64,000 nt of DNA from Bacillota bacterium (GCA_023435705.1 JAEYRH010000009.1:1-64000); one strand, 5' to 3'. Positions 16,501-25,020 are shown, numbered from the stretch's first letter. Notes: generated by a model not told the origin, from the letters alone. Made by a program: numbers and translations.

Positions 16501-18723
16501 GCAGTTGTGCAGAACACAATGGTTGCCGCCACGTTCTATGCCACAAGTGTGTTGAAGAGCACCTTCGACTCCGCCGTGGCCACCCAGAAGGCGGTTATCA
16601 CAATTAACAACACCGACGCCGCCGGTATGGGCGCGGTGCTCACTGCCAACGCCACGGCGCTGGGCCTGAACCTGAGCGACTACAACCTGCTGACTGCTTC
16701 CAGTAAGGATATCGTAAACGCGGCATTGGTTGGTCGTTCGTTCCCTGACAAGGCGGCTGTGCTGACGGCCTTTGAGACGGCTGTCTCCGTGCCGATCATC
16801 AACGAAATCACCACCACCACCGCCATGGCAACGGCGATTAGTCGGTATGCCACAGTGCTCGGGTTGAACCTGACCGATTACGGGGCCTTGTATGCTCCTT
16901 ACAACGTGACAGTGCAGACTGCCCTGCTCGACCCAACTTTTGCCAACGCCGCTGAAGTAAAGACTGTGTTTGATGCAGCTGTTGCCGCAGCCAAGGAAGC
17001 CAAAGCTGTGGCGGCAGTGAATACTGCAGCCACCGCAGCGGCCATGCACACGGCGCTCACGACAAACGCGGCAACGCTGGGGCTCACCCTGACCGACTAC
17101 AACGCTCTGGCCAACAAGGTGCCGGTGCAAAATGCACTGCTCACGCCGGTGTTCAACACGGCGGCGGAAGTGAAGGCGGCATTTGACACGGCGGTGGCTG
17201 TGCAAAAGGTCAATGAGGCAGCTGTGACCGCCATGGGCCAGGTGCTGACCACCAGCGCGGCAGTGCTGGGCCTTGATCTTACCGACTACACCCCTCTGAT
17301 CTATAAGGAACCGGTGCATGCGGCAATGGAAGCCCCCACGTTTGCCACCGCAGCAGAAGTGAAGGCGGCATTTGACACAGCCGTGGCGGCGGAAAAGGCC
17401 ACGGAGGCCCCGCTGCTCACGATCCCGGCGGTGCGCCTGAACAAGCCCGCAGTCACGCTGGTGGTAAACGCAACCGAAACGCTGATCGCCACGGTGCTGC
17501 CCTATGACGCAGTGAACCGTGATGTCACCTGGGCCACCGACAATGACACCGTAGCATCAGTGGATGCCAACGGCGCAGTCACGGCAATAAGCGCAGGCAC
17601 GGCGACCATCACCGTAACGGCAGTGGATGGCGGTTACACCGATACATGCTTTGTCACGGTGGTGGTGCCAGTGACCGGTGTGGTGCTCAACAAGACATCA
17701 ACCGTGGTGCTGGTTGGCGGCAGCGAAACACTGACTGCCTCGGTGCAGCCGGCCAACGCCACCAACAAGGCCGTGACCTGGACCTCCGCCAACCCGGCGC
17801 TCATCACCGTGGACGACAACGGCAAGCTGACCGGTGTATCGGCTGGCGTGGCAACAAATATCACAGTAAAGACCGTGGACGGCAGCTTCTCGGCGATATG
17901 CTCGGTGCGGGCCATCACAGAAGCCACGGCCATCAGTTACGTCAACAATGCCATTCTCAACAGCATGCCATTTACAATAACGACATATGGTCCGGCTCTG
18001 GGCCTGGACCTGACGGACTACAACGCACTGCCCGTTTATGAGCAGGGGCAGGTGCAAGTGGCACTCGTGGCACCCACCTTCACGACAGCGGCGCAGATCC
18101 GCACAGCTTTCAACACTGCAGTAGGCATTCAGTTCATCAACGTGGCTGCCGCTGCGGATATGGGCGCTGCGCTGACGAAATACGCCGCAACACTGGGTCT
18201 CAACCTGGCTGCCTACAACGCTATGGCGGACAAGGACTTCGTTCACACATATCTGGAGCAGGCATACTTCGGATCGGCGGCGGACATCCAGGCGGTGCTG
18301 GATGAGGCGGTGGCGATCCAGCAGATCAACCTGGCGGCAGCGGCGGATATCGGCACTGCCCTGGCTGACAACGCGGCCCTGCTGGGGCTGGACCTGACCG
18401 CCTACAGCGCCCTTGGTGACAAGGCGCCGGTGGATGCCGCGCTGGCAGCGCAGACCTTCGCCTCTCCGGCAGACATACAGGCCGCGTTGGACATCGCGGT
18501 GGCGGTCCAGCAGATCAATCTTGCCGCCGAGGCGGATATGGGCGCAGCCCTTATGAGCAATGCCGGGCTTTTGGGGTTGGATCTGACCGCCTACTTGCAG
18601 CTGCTCGACACAGCTCCGGTGCATGCCGCACTGGCAGCGCAGACCTTCGCCTCTCCGGCAGACATACAGGCAGCGCTGGACGCGGCGGTGGCGGCTCAGG
18701 CTTTGATTGAAGCAGGCGGCTGA
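13570..18723 (+). CDS. Giant secreted protein with Ig-like domains and ~63-residue helical repeats
   Basis: Extracellular protein of 1717 residues. A Sec signal peptide (about 1-33, ending ASAVAA) is followed by an NBR1-like Ig fold (about 38-145, VAGTTYRVSVTFRNTGSATW). Two near-identical Big_3 domains (ITKPASKTSYYIGEKLDLTG and ITKPATKLNYYIGEPLNLTG) and a Big_2 domain follow, then a long Ala-rich helical tract. About 14 repeats of some 63 residues come next, each with an LGLDLTDYNAL-type core and a VQ.AL...F..AAEVKAAFD.AVA end; two Big_2 domains interrupt them near residues 1285-1450. No LPXTG, SLH or C-terminal membrane anchor is seen, so attachment is unknown. The start follows GAAAGGAAG. 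Likely an adhesin or surface-layer-associated protein; no enzymatic domain is recognised. Confidence 0.9.
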   Translation: MKISQSKFSSKAISFLVAFILILGSLPASAVAATLPYNAAVVTNTIPSTMVAGTTYRVSVTFRNTGSATWTNAGGYRLKAVGGSDPFTTTTSYALASTDAIKYYKTKAFTISMKAPATAGTYTTDWRMYRGTTAFGATFKKSVKVIPLVLTSIAITKPASKTSYYIGEKLDLTGLVVTGTYNNGTKKTLPITTANVTGFNSTKPVTGQLLKITYGGKTAYYRVNILNVVLKSIAITKPATKLNYYIGEPLNLTGLVVTGTYSNGVKRALPITTANVTGFNSSKPVTGQVLTITYGGKTTTYKVNILPILVTGILVTGGDTVVNGNTLQLGATVTPANATNKTIAWAVGTLDGGAATIDSTGLLTASAAGTVTVTATNVASGVQGTKVVTILPVDPALLAVATAAVENLEAAATLDLTLEANLLTAEAAVVTANTETAKLPPVAERTALEDRIAAAAAIVTAARATFDAILAAAETAVAAYESAPVSTLAEIAAAEALKAPAETAVSAVTDATAKAGFTARISNRAAAIAVAKAVIQSEQANQAAAETAIAALEAAPLTNIAQCNTAWGLKTTADTKTSLVLDTAAKNGFLQRIVAKTQAIAIAELNLQTYFGSMEAALEKYNPVLGLDFTQYYSLANRAPVQTALLTPVFVTVADIKAAFDAAVAAEAAAEASPIAAFKNATTAAEMATAITTHATALSLGLTEYNALTAGNKAFVQNAMLFKNYQTGEDVKLAFLIAVINYTNNAGVSTLLSNNAVILGLSSGYSTLSTKSSVEAAVIAFKPIADKQEIIVAALSGTVNEWHVDQLVTLNKGLLGLDLTDYSKFEFRNKMKVQTAMIAATITSAADVQAAFNTSVAAQKAVETAGLQAFLDATDTAAIGTAITTYFAAADLGDYTGLMNKTPVQYELLIRTSFSSLVEVKTVLDAAAATEKALEATAMAAINNAATPDAMHAAILANAVTLGLVLTDYNTFPAADQAVVQNTMVAATFYATSVLKSTFDSAVATQKAVITINNTDAAGMGAVLTANATALGLNLSDYNLLTASSKDIVNAALVGRSFPDKAAVLTAFETAVSVPIINEITTTTAMATAISRYATVLGLNLTDYGALYAPYNVTVQTALLDPTFANAAEVKTVFDAAVAAAKEAKAVAAVNTAATAAAMHTALTTNAATLGLTLTDYNALANKVPVQNALLTPVFNTAAEVKAAFDTAVAVQKVNEAAVTAMGQVLTTSAAVLGLDLTDYTPLIYKEPVHAAMEAPTFATAAEVKAAFDTAVAAEKATEAPLLTIPAVRLNKPAVTLVVNATETLIATVLPYDAVNRDVTWATDNDTVASVDANGAVTAISAGTATITVTAVDGGYTDTCFVTVVVPVTGVVLNKTSTVVLVGGSETLTASVQPANATNKAVTWTSANPALITVDDNGKLTGVSAGVATNITVKTVDGSFSAICSVRAITEATAISYVNNAILNSMPFTITTYGPALGLDLTDYNALPVYEQGQVQVALVAPTFTTAAQIRTAFNTAVGIQFINVAAAADMGAALTKYAATLGLNLAAYNAMADKDFVHTYLEQAYFGSAADIQAVLDEAVAIQQINLAAAADIGTALADNAALLGLDLTAYSALGDKAPVDAALAAQTFASPADIQAALDIAVAVQQINLAAEADMGAALMSNAGLLGLDLTAYLQLLDTAPVHAALAAQTFASPADIQAALDAAVAAQALIEAGG
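18442..18671 (+). repeat. Two identical 41-bp segments inside the last protein repeats
   Basis: Bases 18442-18482 and 18631-18671 are identical (both begin CTGGCAGCGCAGACC and end GACATACAGGC) and are 189 bp, i.e. 63 codons, apart. The other repeat copies differ at many bases, so these last two units were probably duplicated or converted recently. Confidence 0.85.
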
Positions 18724-18752
18724 TTGATGTAAATACAAGATCGTTTGATTAA

Positions 18753-18784
18753 ATGCAGCAGCGATTTCGCTGCTGCATCCTTTG
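18753..18784 (+). terminator. Terminator of the giant secreted protein gene
   Basis: ATGCAGCAGCGA (18753-18764) and TCGCTGCTGCAT (18767-18778) are perfect inverted copies, giving an 11-bp stem with a 4-nt loop 30 nt after the stop codon. The T-run is short (CCTTTG), so termination may be partial. Confidence 0.65.
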
Positions 18785-19072
18785 CGTGTAGTGGCTGACT
18801 GAATTGTGATGTTTTCTGGCAAGTCTCTTCAAACTCGGATTGTGGTTATTTGTTGTAAGGAAGCACGAGCAGCACGGAGATAATATGATGTACACAGGTT
18901 AACGATTTCTTTCATGCATACGCGTACAGTATGGTATCCCAATTTCACTTTATAAGCAAAATTTCTGAAATGAAGCAGCTCGTATAAGCCCAAGCCATTC
19001 ACGTTGGGTTCAGATTGATGCTCATGTTCATAAAGCACCCCCAAATCGTGCCCACAACGGAGCAATTTGCCT

Positions 19073-19110
19073 TCACAATTCTTTCACAAAACCAGCACAA
19101 ACATTTCACA
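19073..19110 (+). promoter_or_regulatory. Four 11-bp-phased TCACA direct repeats (OmpR-family operator)
   Basis: TCACA (19073), TCACA (19084), GCACA (19095) and TCACA (19106) start exactly 11 bp apart, with CCACA at 19052 two turns further up. Same-face direct repeats are how OmpR/PhoB-family dimers bind. They end about 44 bp before the inferred start of transcription, the usual place for an activator. The regulator encoded at 22872-23549 is the obvious candidate. Confidence 0.7.
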
Positions 19111-19118
19111 TTCCACGC

Positions 19119-19147
19119 ATCTGATTTCCGAATATGGGCTTTATACT
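19119..19147 (+). promoter_or_regulatory. Probable activator-dependent promoter of the export operon
   Basis: A good -10 TATACT (19142-19147) has, 17 nt ahead, only a poor -35 (ATCTGA, 19119-19124). A weak -35 directly after phased activator repeats is typical of response-regulator-activated promoters. Confidence 0.5.
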
Positions 19148-19227
19148 GCCCATGCATTCAAACGGTGGTCATGTTTATTTGCAACGGAAGCCCTTGATAA
19201 ATTGACATCATATAGGAGGAACTCCAA

Positions 19228-20868
19228 ATGAAGCGCAAGAAAGTGATCCCGATTATCGTGGCCGTGGTGGTGGTAGCCGCTTTGGGCGGCGCCGGTGTGC
19301 TCTACTCTCAGGGTTTCTTTGGCAAGGGCGGCAAGGCCGCATCCACCACCAGCTACCAGGTGGTGAAGCTCACCACCGGCGATCTCGAACAATCGGTAAC
19401 CGGCACCGGCACATTGGCTGCCGGCGGCAGCGTTGTGGAGACTGTGACACAAGACATGGAGATTGATGAGGTGCTTGTGAGTGCCGGCCAGAGCGTAAAA
19501 GCCGGCGACACGCTGGCGACAATCGATCAGGAGTCTCTCTCAGACCAAGTGGCGGCGCTGCAGGAAGAGATCGATGCCATCGATACGAGCCTTGCCTCAA
19601 TGATCGCTTCGCAGTCCAGTGCTTCCACACTCACGACAACCGTATCCGGACGTGTCAAGAAGATCCTGTGCCAGCAAGGCGATTCCGCTAAGGATGTGAC
19701 AGAGAAATCCGGCGGACTGTTTCTGCTTTCAACCGATGGCAAGATGAAGCTGACCTGCAAGATATCCAAGGCAAGCGCATTGGCCATCGGCGACACTGTC
19801 AGAATAAAGACAAACGGCAATACCTATAAGGGCTTGGTGGAAGCACTCTCTTCCGATGGCAAAACGGTTACCGCCACATTGACAGACAATGGCCCGAAGC
19901 TGGAAGCAACTGCGTTGCTCTACGACACCGGCTGGAACAAATTGGGCAGCGGAACGCTGCAGATAAACCGCCCTTATTATGTGGCGGCGGCTTCCGGGTC
20001 AATCGGAGATGTATATGTGAGCTTGAATCAGAAAGTGGGCAGCCGGACAAAGCTTGCCTACCTGGTGGGCATCCCGCTGTCAGAAGACTATGACGACCAA
20101 GTGACTGCCCGCGCCGACAAAGCCGAAACTCTGTCCGCCATCAAGAAGCTGATAGAGGCCGGCAAGCTGGTGGCATCAGAAGACGGCACTGTGCAGTCAG
20201 TCACCGTGGCCGACGGGCAGACCCTGAAGGCCGGCGATACGGTCGCCACCATCCTGACCGGCGGCGCGGTCAGTCTGGAAGTGGCGGTGGATGAGCTGGA
20301 CATCAACAGCATCTTGGTGGGCCAGAAAGCCAGAATCACGATGGATGCGTTCGCCGACAAGAGATTTGAGGGCACGGTGGAGAGCATTTCGCAGATCGGC
20401 TCCAGCAGCAACGGTGTCACGACTTATAAGGTTGCCATTACGCTGGACGCCGCAGACAGCGCGCTCAAGGTGGGCATGAACGCAACGGCCACCATCGTCA
20501 TCGAAAAGCATGAGGGCGTGTTGCTGCTGCCAATGGAGGCTTTGAACTCCTCCCGGGGCGAGCAATATGTGTGGATGTATACCGGGGCGCTGCCCGAAAA
20601 CAGCACCCAGGATCCCGGTAAGCGCACCGTGGTGAAAACGGGCATGTCCAGCGGCAACTATGTGGAGATTACCGATGGCCTGACGGCGGAAGACCAGGTT
20701 GTGGTTGTGCGCACCAGGTCTGCCGGGTCCAGCGGCAGCCAGCAGCAGGGCGGCATGATGTTCCCCGGCATGGAAGGCGGCGGAATGCCCGGTCAAGGCC
20801 AGTGGCCCAGCGGCGGCCAGCGGCCCAGCGGTGGCATGCCCGGCGGCAGAATGCCCAGCGGCAACTGA
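19228..20868 (+). CDS. MacA/HlyD-like membrane fusion protein
   Basis: Periplasmic-adaptor-type protein of 546 residues, as used by MacB-like exporters in Gram-positives (YknX type). An N-terminal membrane anchor (VIPIIVAVVVVAALGGAGVLY, about 5-25) is followed by a biotinyl-lipoyl region (VSAGQSVKAGDTLATIDQ) and a second lipoyl-like half near 315-340 (GTVQSVTVADGQTLKAGDTV). Beta-barrel and membrane-proximal segments run to about 495, and the tail of about 45 residues is rich in Gly, Pro, Met and Gln. The start has AGGAGGAA upstream. The ATPase and permease follow directly. The substrate is unknown; antimicrobial peptides or toxic small molecules are usual for the class. Confidence 0.92.
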   Translation: MKRKKVIPIIVAVVVVAALGGAGVLYSQGFFGKGGKAASTTSYQVVKLTTGDLEQSVTGTGTLAAGGSVVETVTQDMEIDEVLVSAGQSVKAGDTLATIDQESLSDQVAALQEEIDAIDTSLASMIASQSSASTLTTTVSGRVKKILCQQGDSAKDVTEKSGGLFLLSTDGKMKLTCKISKASALAIGDTVRIKTNGNTYKGLVEALSSDGKTVTATLTDNGPKLEATALLYDTGWNKLGSGTLQINRPYYVAAASGSIGDVYVSLNQKVGSRTKLAYLVGIPLSEDYDDQVTARADKAETLSAIKKLIEAGKLVASEDGTVQSVTVADGQTLKAGDTVATILTGGAVSLEVAVDELDINSILVGQKARITMDAFADKRFEGTVESISQIGSSSNGVTTYKVAITLDAADSALKVGMNATATIVIEKHEGVLLLPMEALNSSRGEQYVWMYTGALPENSTQDPGKRTVVKTGMSSGNYVEITDGLTAEDQVVVVRTRSAGSSGSQQQGGMMFPGMEGGGMPGQGQWPSGGQRPSGGMPGGRMPSGN

Positions 20869-20885
20869 TTGGCGAGGTGTTTGAT

Positions 20886-21560
20886 ATGATCGTCATGAAG
20901 GATATCGTCAAGCGATACAGGATGGGCAATGAAATCGTGGCAGCCCTGGACGGTGTGTCGCTGGAGGTGCGCGACGGCGAGTTCGTTGCCATCGTGGGCC
21001 CGTCCGGCAGTGGCAAGTCCACGCTGATGAACATCATCGGTTGCCTGGATGTGGCTGACAGCGGCGAGTACGAGCTGGACGGCAAACCCATCGGCAACTA
21101 CCGAGAGCGCCAGTTGGCCCGGATCCGCAATCAGAAAATCGGTTTTGTGTTTCAAGGGTTCAACCTGCTGGCAAAGCTGAACGCTCTGGAAAACGTGGAG
21201 CTGCCGCTGGTCTACCAGAATCTTAGCCAAGCCAATCGGAAAAGGCAGGCGTTGCAGGCGCTGGAGCAGGTGGGCCTGGCCGACCGCGTCAGGCACCGGC
21301 CCAACGAGCTTTCCGGCGGCCAGCAGCAGCGCGTGGCCGTTGCCAGAGCTCTGGCCGGCAACCCTTCGATGATCCTGGCTGACGAGCCCACCGGCAATCT
21401 GGACAGCAAAACGGGCCGTGAGATTCTGGAGCTGTTTCATGAGCTGCACCAGCGGGGCAACACGATCGTGTTGATCACCCACGACGCCAGTGTGGCGGCC
21501 CAGGCCCAGCGCCAGATTCTCATTGAGGACGGCCGCATCAAAGGGGGGGAAACCGCATGA
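20886..21560 (+). CDS. MacB-type ABC exporter ATP-binding protein
   Basis: ATPase of 224 residues of the LolD/MacB class. Walker A is GPSGSGKSTLMNIIGCLD, the signature LSGGQQQRVAVARALAG, Walker B MILADEPTGNLDSKTG and the switch His is in LITHDASVA. ATG 20886 is preferred with GAGGTG 8 nt ahead; ATG 20895 is possible. An opening at 20802 would overlap the adaptor's tail in another frame and is not needed. Its stop overlaps the permease start (21557-21560), so the subunits are coupled. It powers a mechanotransmission-type exporter with the adjacent permease and adaptor. Confidence 0.96.
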   Translation: MIVMKDIVKRYRMGNEIVAALDGVSLEVRDGEFVAIVGPSGSGKSTLMNIIGCLDVADSGEYELDGKPIGNYRERQLARIRNQKIGFVFQGFNLLAKLNALENVELPLVYQNLSQANRKRQALQALEQVGLADRVRHRPNELSGGQQQRVAVARALAGNPSMILADEPTGNLDSKTGREILELFHELHQRGNTIVLITHDASVAAQAQRQILIEDGRIKGGETA

Positions 21561-22732
21561 TCCTGCAATCGATCCGCATGGCCTTCAAGGCCATCGCCAG
21601 CAACAAGATGCGCTCCTTTCTCACGATGCTGGGCGTGGTCATTGGCGTGATCGCCGTGGTCGTGCTGATCGCCATCGCGCAAGGCACCACCTCCAGCGTG
21701 ACATCCAGCATCGAGTCGCTGGGCACCAACCTGCTCACCGTAAACATCCGCAGCTATCGCAACAATCCTCTCACGACCGAAGCCCTTACGGAGCTGGCCA
21801 ACAGCAACTCCGACTACATCAGCGGCATCGCGCCGGTGCTGACGCAATCGGTGACGGCCAAGGCCGGCGATGTTTCCTACGACGAAGGCACTGTGGAGGC
21901 CGTTGTGCCCGGTTATGACACGATCCGCAACCTCAAGGTGCAGTCCGGCCGCTTTCTGAAGCAGCCCGACCTGGACAACCGCAGCTATGTGGCCGTGGTG
22001 GGTGTGGACGTGGCCGACGAGCTGTTTGGCACCCGCAACGTGGTGGGCGAGCAAATTCGCATCAACGGGTATGAGTTCGCCATTGTGGGCGTTCTGGAGG
22101 AGAAGGGCTCCACATCTTCCGGATCCAGCGACAACCGCATCGTGATCCCCTTCACGCTGGGCCAGCGCCTGTTTTTCTCGCCCCGCATCCGCACGTTCTA
22201 TGTGTCGGCCGCTTCGGCGGACACGGTGTCTGTGGCGGAATCCATTGTGGAAGACTATTTGATGAACATCTATCAGGATGAGGACGCCTATACTGTTTTT
22301 AACCAGAGCGACATGCTGGAGACAATCAGCGACACCACGGCAACCCTGACCCTGATGCTGGGCGGCATCGCGGGCATCTCGCTGCTGGTGGGCGGCATCG
22401 GCATCATGAACATTATGCTGGTTTCTGTCTCCGAGCGCACCCGCGAAATCGGCATACGCAAGGCAATCGGTGCGGCCCGGAGCAACATCCTGATGCAATT
22501 CCTGATAGAGGCGTTGGTTGTGAGCGGCCTGGGCGGCCTGCTTGGCCTGCTGCTGGCGGTGGGCCTGATGGGAGTGCTTTCCACGGCGCTGTCGATGACG
22601 CTCACGTTATCTCCAGCCGTGGCCGAGTTGGCCATTGGATTCTCGCTGCTGATCGGCGTTGTGTTTGGGATGTATCCGGCCAATAAGGCATCCAAGCTTC
22701 GACCCATTGATGCATTGAGGTATGACGGGTAG
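21557..22732 (+). CDS. MacB/FtsX-like ABC exporter permease
   Basis: Permease of 391 residues with the MacB topology: one helix near residues 20-42 (MLGVVIGVIAVVVLIAIAQG), a large extracellular MacB core domain (about 45-265), then three helices carrying GGIAGISLLVGGIGIMNIML, the conserved REIGIRKAIGA stretch and two more segments. It lacks the fused ATPase of Gram-negative MacB, as is normal in Firmicutes. It acts with the adaptor and ATPase encoded just upstream. A strong GC hairpin follows the stop codon. Confidence 0.96.
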   Translation: MILQSIRMAFKAIASNKMRSFLTMLGVVIGVIAVVVLIAIAQGTTSSVTSSIESLGTNLLTVNIRSYRNNPLTTEALTELANSNSDYISGIAPVLTQSVTAKAGDVSYDEGTVEAVVPGYDTIRNLKVQSGRFLKQPDLDNRSYVAVVGVDVADELFGTRNVVGEQIRINGYEFAIVGVLEEKGSTSSGSSDNRIVIPFTLGQRLFFSPRIRTFYVSAASADTVSVAESIVEDYLMNIYQDEDAYTVFNQSDMLETISDTTATLTLMLGGIAGISLLVGGIGIMNIMLVSVSERTREIGIRKAIGAARSNILMQFLIEALVVSGLGGLLGLLLAVGLMGVLSTALSMTLTLSPAVAELAIGFSLLIGVVFGMYPANKASKLRPIDALRYDG

Positions 22733-22757
22733 GAAATAAACCCTCTCTCCGTTTGCA

Positions 22758-22808
22758 CCCTCACCCCCCTGTGCCTCCCCCGTGGGATGGAGGCAGGGGG
22801 GTGAGGGG
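22758..22808. repeat. Long GC-rich palindrome after the exporter permease
   Basis: CCCTCACCCCCC-TG-TGCCTCC (22758-22778) pairs with GGAGGCA-GGGGGG-TGAGGG (22789-22807), leaving only a 2-nt bulge and a 10-nt loop. It separates the export genes from their two-component system and could stop or slow polymerase or protect the mRNA end. No T-run follows. It resembles the C-run/G-run palindromes near 0.9 and 4.8 kb. Confidence 0.65.
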
Positions 22809-22820
22809 CCCAATGATTCA

Positions 22821-22829
22821 TGGTATAAT
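22821..22829 (+). promoter_or_regulatory. Extended -10 promoter for the two-component genes
   Basis: TGGTATAAT is a perfect extended -10; no good -35 is seen, which such promoters tolerate. Transcription would start near 22836, giving a 36-nt leader. The regulator and kinase can thus be made independently of the exporter genes. Confidence 0.65.
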
Positions 22830-22871
22830 TCCATCGATGATGTTTGAGCCATTTTGTTAGGAGATAGCCTT

Positions 22872-23549
22872 ATGCATATCCTGATTGCTGACGATGAAGA
22901 CCGCATCCGCGAGGCCATCCGCGAATATGCCGAGTTTGAAGGCTGGCAGGTCACCGAGGCCAGCGACGGCATGCAGGCTGTGGAGCTGGCGCGCGCCCAA
23001 GCTTTTGACCTGGCCGTGCTGGACATCATGATGCCCCGGCTGGACGGTTTTTCAGCCTGCAAGGAGATCCGTAAGCTGAGCGCCATGCCGGTGCTGATGC
23101 TTTCGGCGCGCGGTGAGGAATACGACAAACTTTTCGGCTTTGAGCTGGGCATCGACGACTATGTGGTGAAGCCCTTCAGCGGCAAGGAACTGATGGCACG
23201 CATCAAGGCCATTGTGCAGCGCAGCCGCGCCCCTGTGGCGCCGCAGCCGGAGCAGCAGGACAAAATTATGTTTGGCGGGCTGGAGGTGGACTTTTTGGGC
23301 CGCCGGGTGCTGGTGGACGGTCAGGCCGCCGCGATGACGCCCAAGGAGTATGACCTTTTGTTTTTCCTGGTGCGCAACCGCAATATCGCCTTCACCCGTG
23401 ACCAACTCCTTTCCAAGGTGTGGGGCTATGAGTATTGCGGTGATGACCGCACCGTAGACGCCCATGTCAAGATGCTGCGGGCCAGCCTGGGCGATTACAG
23501 GAGCCACATTGTGACGCTGCGGGGAATGGGGTATAAGTTTGAAGGGTAA
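22872..23549 (+). CDS. OmpR/PhoB-family response regulator
   Basis: Regulator of 225 residues. The receiver domain has the acidic pocket Asp7-Asp8, phosphoacceptor Asp51 (LAVLDIMMP) and the conserved Lys in VVKPFSGKEL; the winged-helix output domain ends the protein (TPKEYDLLFFLVRN, FTRDQLLSKVWGY, DDRTVDAHVKMLR). ATG 22872 is chosen with AGGAG 8 nt ahead. Its gene overlaps that of the histidine kinase. It probably binds the phased repeats at 19073-19110 and activates the MacAB-like operon; systems of this layout (BceR/CssR-like) often answer to envelope or antimicrobial stress. Confidence 0.95.
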   Translation: MHILIADDEDRIREAIREYAEFEGWQVTEASDGMQAVELARAQAFDLAVLDIMMPRLDGFSACKEIRKLSAMPVLMLSARGEEYDKLFGFELGIDDYVVKPFSGKELMARIKAIVQRSRAPVAPQPEQQDKIMFGGLEVDFLGRRVLVDGQAAAMTPKEYDLLFFLVRNRNIAFTRDQLLSKVWGYEYCGDDRTVDAHVKMLRASLGDYRSHIVTLRGMGYKFEG

Positions 23550-25020
23550 GCTGGATTTTAAAAGCCTGGGCTTCCGCGTCTGGCTATACATCATGGCTTA
23601 TTCAGCGGCAATTCTGCTGCTGCTGTGGCTGCTGCAGATTGTGTTCATCAATGTGTTTTACCGCGGCATCAAGACCGACCACATTCTCAATGAGGCCGGG
23701 CGCATCCAGGCGCTTTATGCGCAGATCCAAGGCCAGGCGCTGGAGACGCAGCTGGACGGCATTGTGAACAAAAGCGACCTGTTTGTCACTATCACCAACA
23801 CCGCGGGGGAAAGCCTCTACGGCAGAGACCCCGTGGGCCGCGATTATCGCTCGCAGGTGGAGGGCATGAGAATTCCGCCGGAAGGCCCGGGGTCAAGCAA
23901 TCCCTCCATGGGCCACATCGGCGGGTCAAGCGTTTTTGAGGCCTTTGCCAAAACAATACTGGCCGAGCAGGACGGCGAGTCCATGCAATATTTTGAAGAC
24001 CGGCGCGGCGGCCAGATGATGCTGTATGGCCGCGTGCTGCAAAACGCCGACGGCGAGAAGGCGTTGCTGATGATCAGCTCTCCGCTGCAGCCCCTCAAGG
24101 ACACGGTAAACATCCTGAGCAGCCAGCTCCTGATCATCACCGTGGCCATCCTTGCTCTGGCGCTGGTGGTCTCCATCCTGATCGCGCTGTCCATCTCCCG
24201 GCCGCTCACCGGCATCACCGGCAAGGCAAAGCTGCTGGCCCGGGGCCGTTATGACATGGCATTTGATCGGGGCGGATACACCGAGGTGAACCAACTGGCC
24301 GACACATTGAATTATGCCACCGGGGCGCTGCAGCAGGTGGAGGGCATGCGGCGGGAGCTGATTGCCAATGTGTCGCACGACCTGCGCACACCGCTGACGA
24401 TGATCAAGCTTTATGCCGAGATGATCCGCGACCTCACCGGCGAAAACAAGAGAAAGCGCGACCAGAACGTGGCCGTGATCGTGGAAGAGTGCGACAGGCT
24501 CACCAACCTGGTGCAGAACCTGCTCGATCTATCCCGTCTGCAGTCCGGTGTTGTGCCCTATCAGCCAAAGGAATTCGACCTGGCCATGATGATTCGGGGC
24601 GTGCTTGCCCGTTATGAAGGCCTGGCCCAGAAGGAAGGCTACCGATTCGTGTTTCAGGAGGATGGACCAAAGCTGGTGATGGCCGACGAAGCCCGCATTG
24701 AGCAGGTGCTTTACAACCTGATCAACAATGCCGTCAACTATGCCGGAGAAGACAAAACAGTGCTGCTGAACCTGCAGGACCGGGGCGGTACTGTGCGCGT
24801 ATCGGTGGCGGACAATGGCGAGGGCATCGCTCCGGAAGACATCGACCTGATCTGGGACCGATACTACAAGGTGGACAAGGAGCACCGCCGCGCCGTGGCA
24901 GGCACCGGCCTGGGGCTGTCCATCGTGAAATCCATACTGGATTTGCACCGGATGAGCTATGGTGTGCACAGCGTGAAGGGTCAAGGGGCAGAATTCTGGT
25001 TTGAGCTTGAAAAGGTGTAA
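23539..25020 (+). CDS. Membrane sensor histidine kinase
   Basis: Kinase of 493 residues: TM1 about 12-36, an extracytoplasmic sensor region about 37-190, TM2 about 195-216, HAMP about 215-268, then HisKA with His280 (NVSHDLRTPLTMIKLYAEMI). The ATPase domain follows with N-box NLINNAVNYAG, G1 VADNGEGIAPED and G2 GTGLGLSIVKSIL. The start appears to be TTG at 23539, overlapping the regulator stop by 11 nt, with a G-rich ribosome site inside the regulator gene. It partners the response regulator at 22872. The signal is unknown. Confidence 0.94.
   Translation: MKGKLDFKSLGFRVWLYIMAYSAAILLLLWLLQIVFINVFYRGIKTDHILNEAGRIQALYAQIQGQALETQLDGIVNKSDLFVTITNTAGESLYGRDPVGRDYRSQVEGMRIPPEGPGSSNPSMGHIGGSSVFEAFAKTILAEQDGESMQYFEDRRGGQMMLYGRVLQNADGEKALLMISSPLQPLKDTVNILSSQLLIITVAILALALVVSILIALSISRPLTGITGKAKLLARGRYDMAFDRGGYTEVNQLADTLNYATGALQQVEGMRRELIANVSHDLRTPLTMIKLYAEMIRDLTGENKRKRDQNVAVIVEECDRLTNLVQNLLDLSRLQSGVVPYQPKEFDLAMMIRGVLARYEGLAQKEGYRFVFQEDGPKLVMADEARIEQVLYNLINNAVNYAGEDKTVLLNLQDRGGTVRVSVADNGEGIAPEDIDLIWDRYYKVDKEHRRAVAGTGLGLSIVKSILDLHRMSYGVHSVKGQGAEFWFELEKV

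Larger units (their letters stand above)
18785..19227. other. AT-rich upstream region of the export operon
   Basis: No gene is supported; short openings on both strands lack homology and ribosome sites. The right half carries the phased TCACA repeats and the promoter of the MacA-like gene described separately. Confidence 0.6.
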
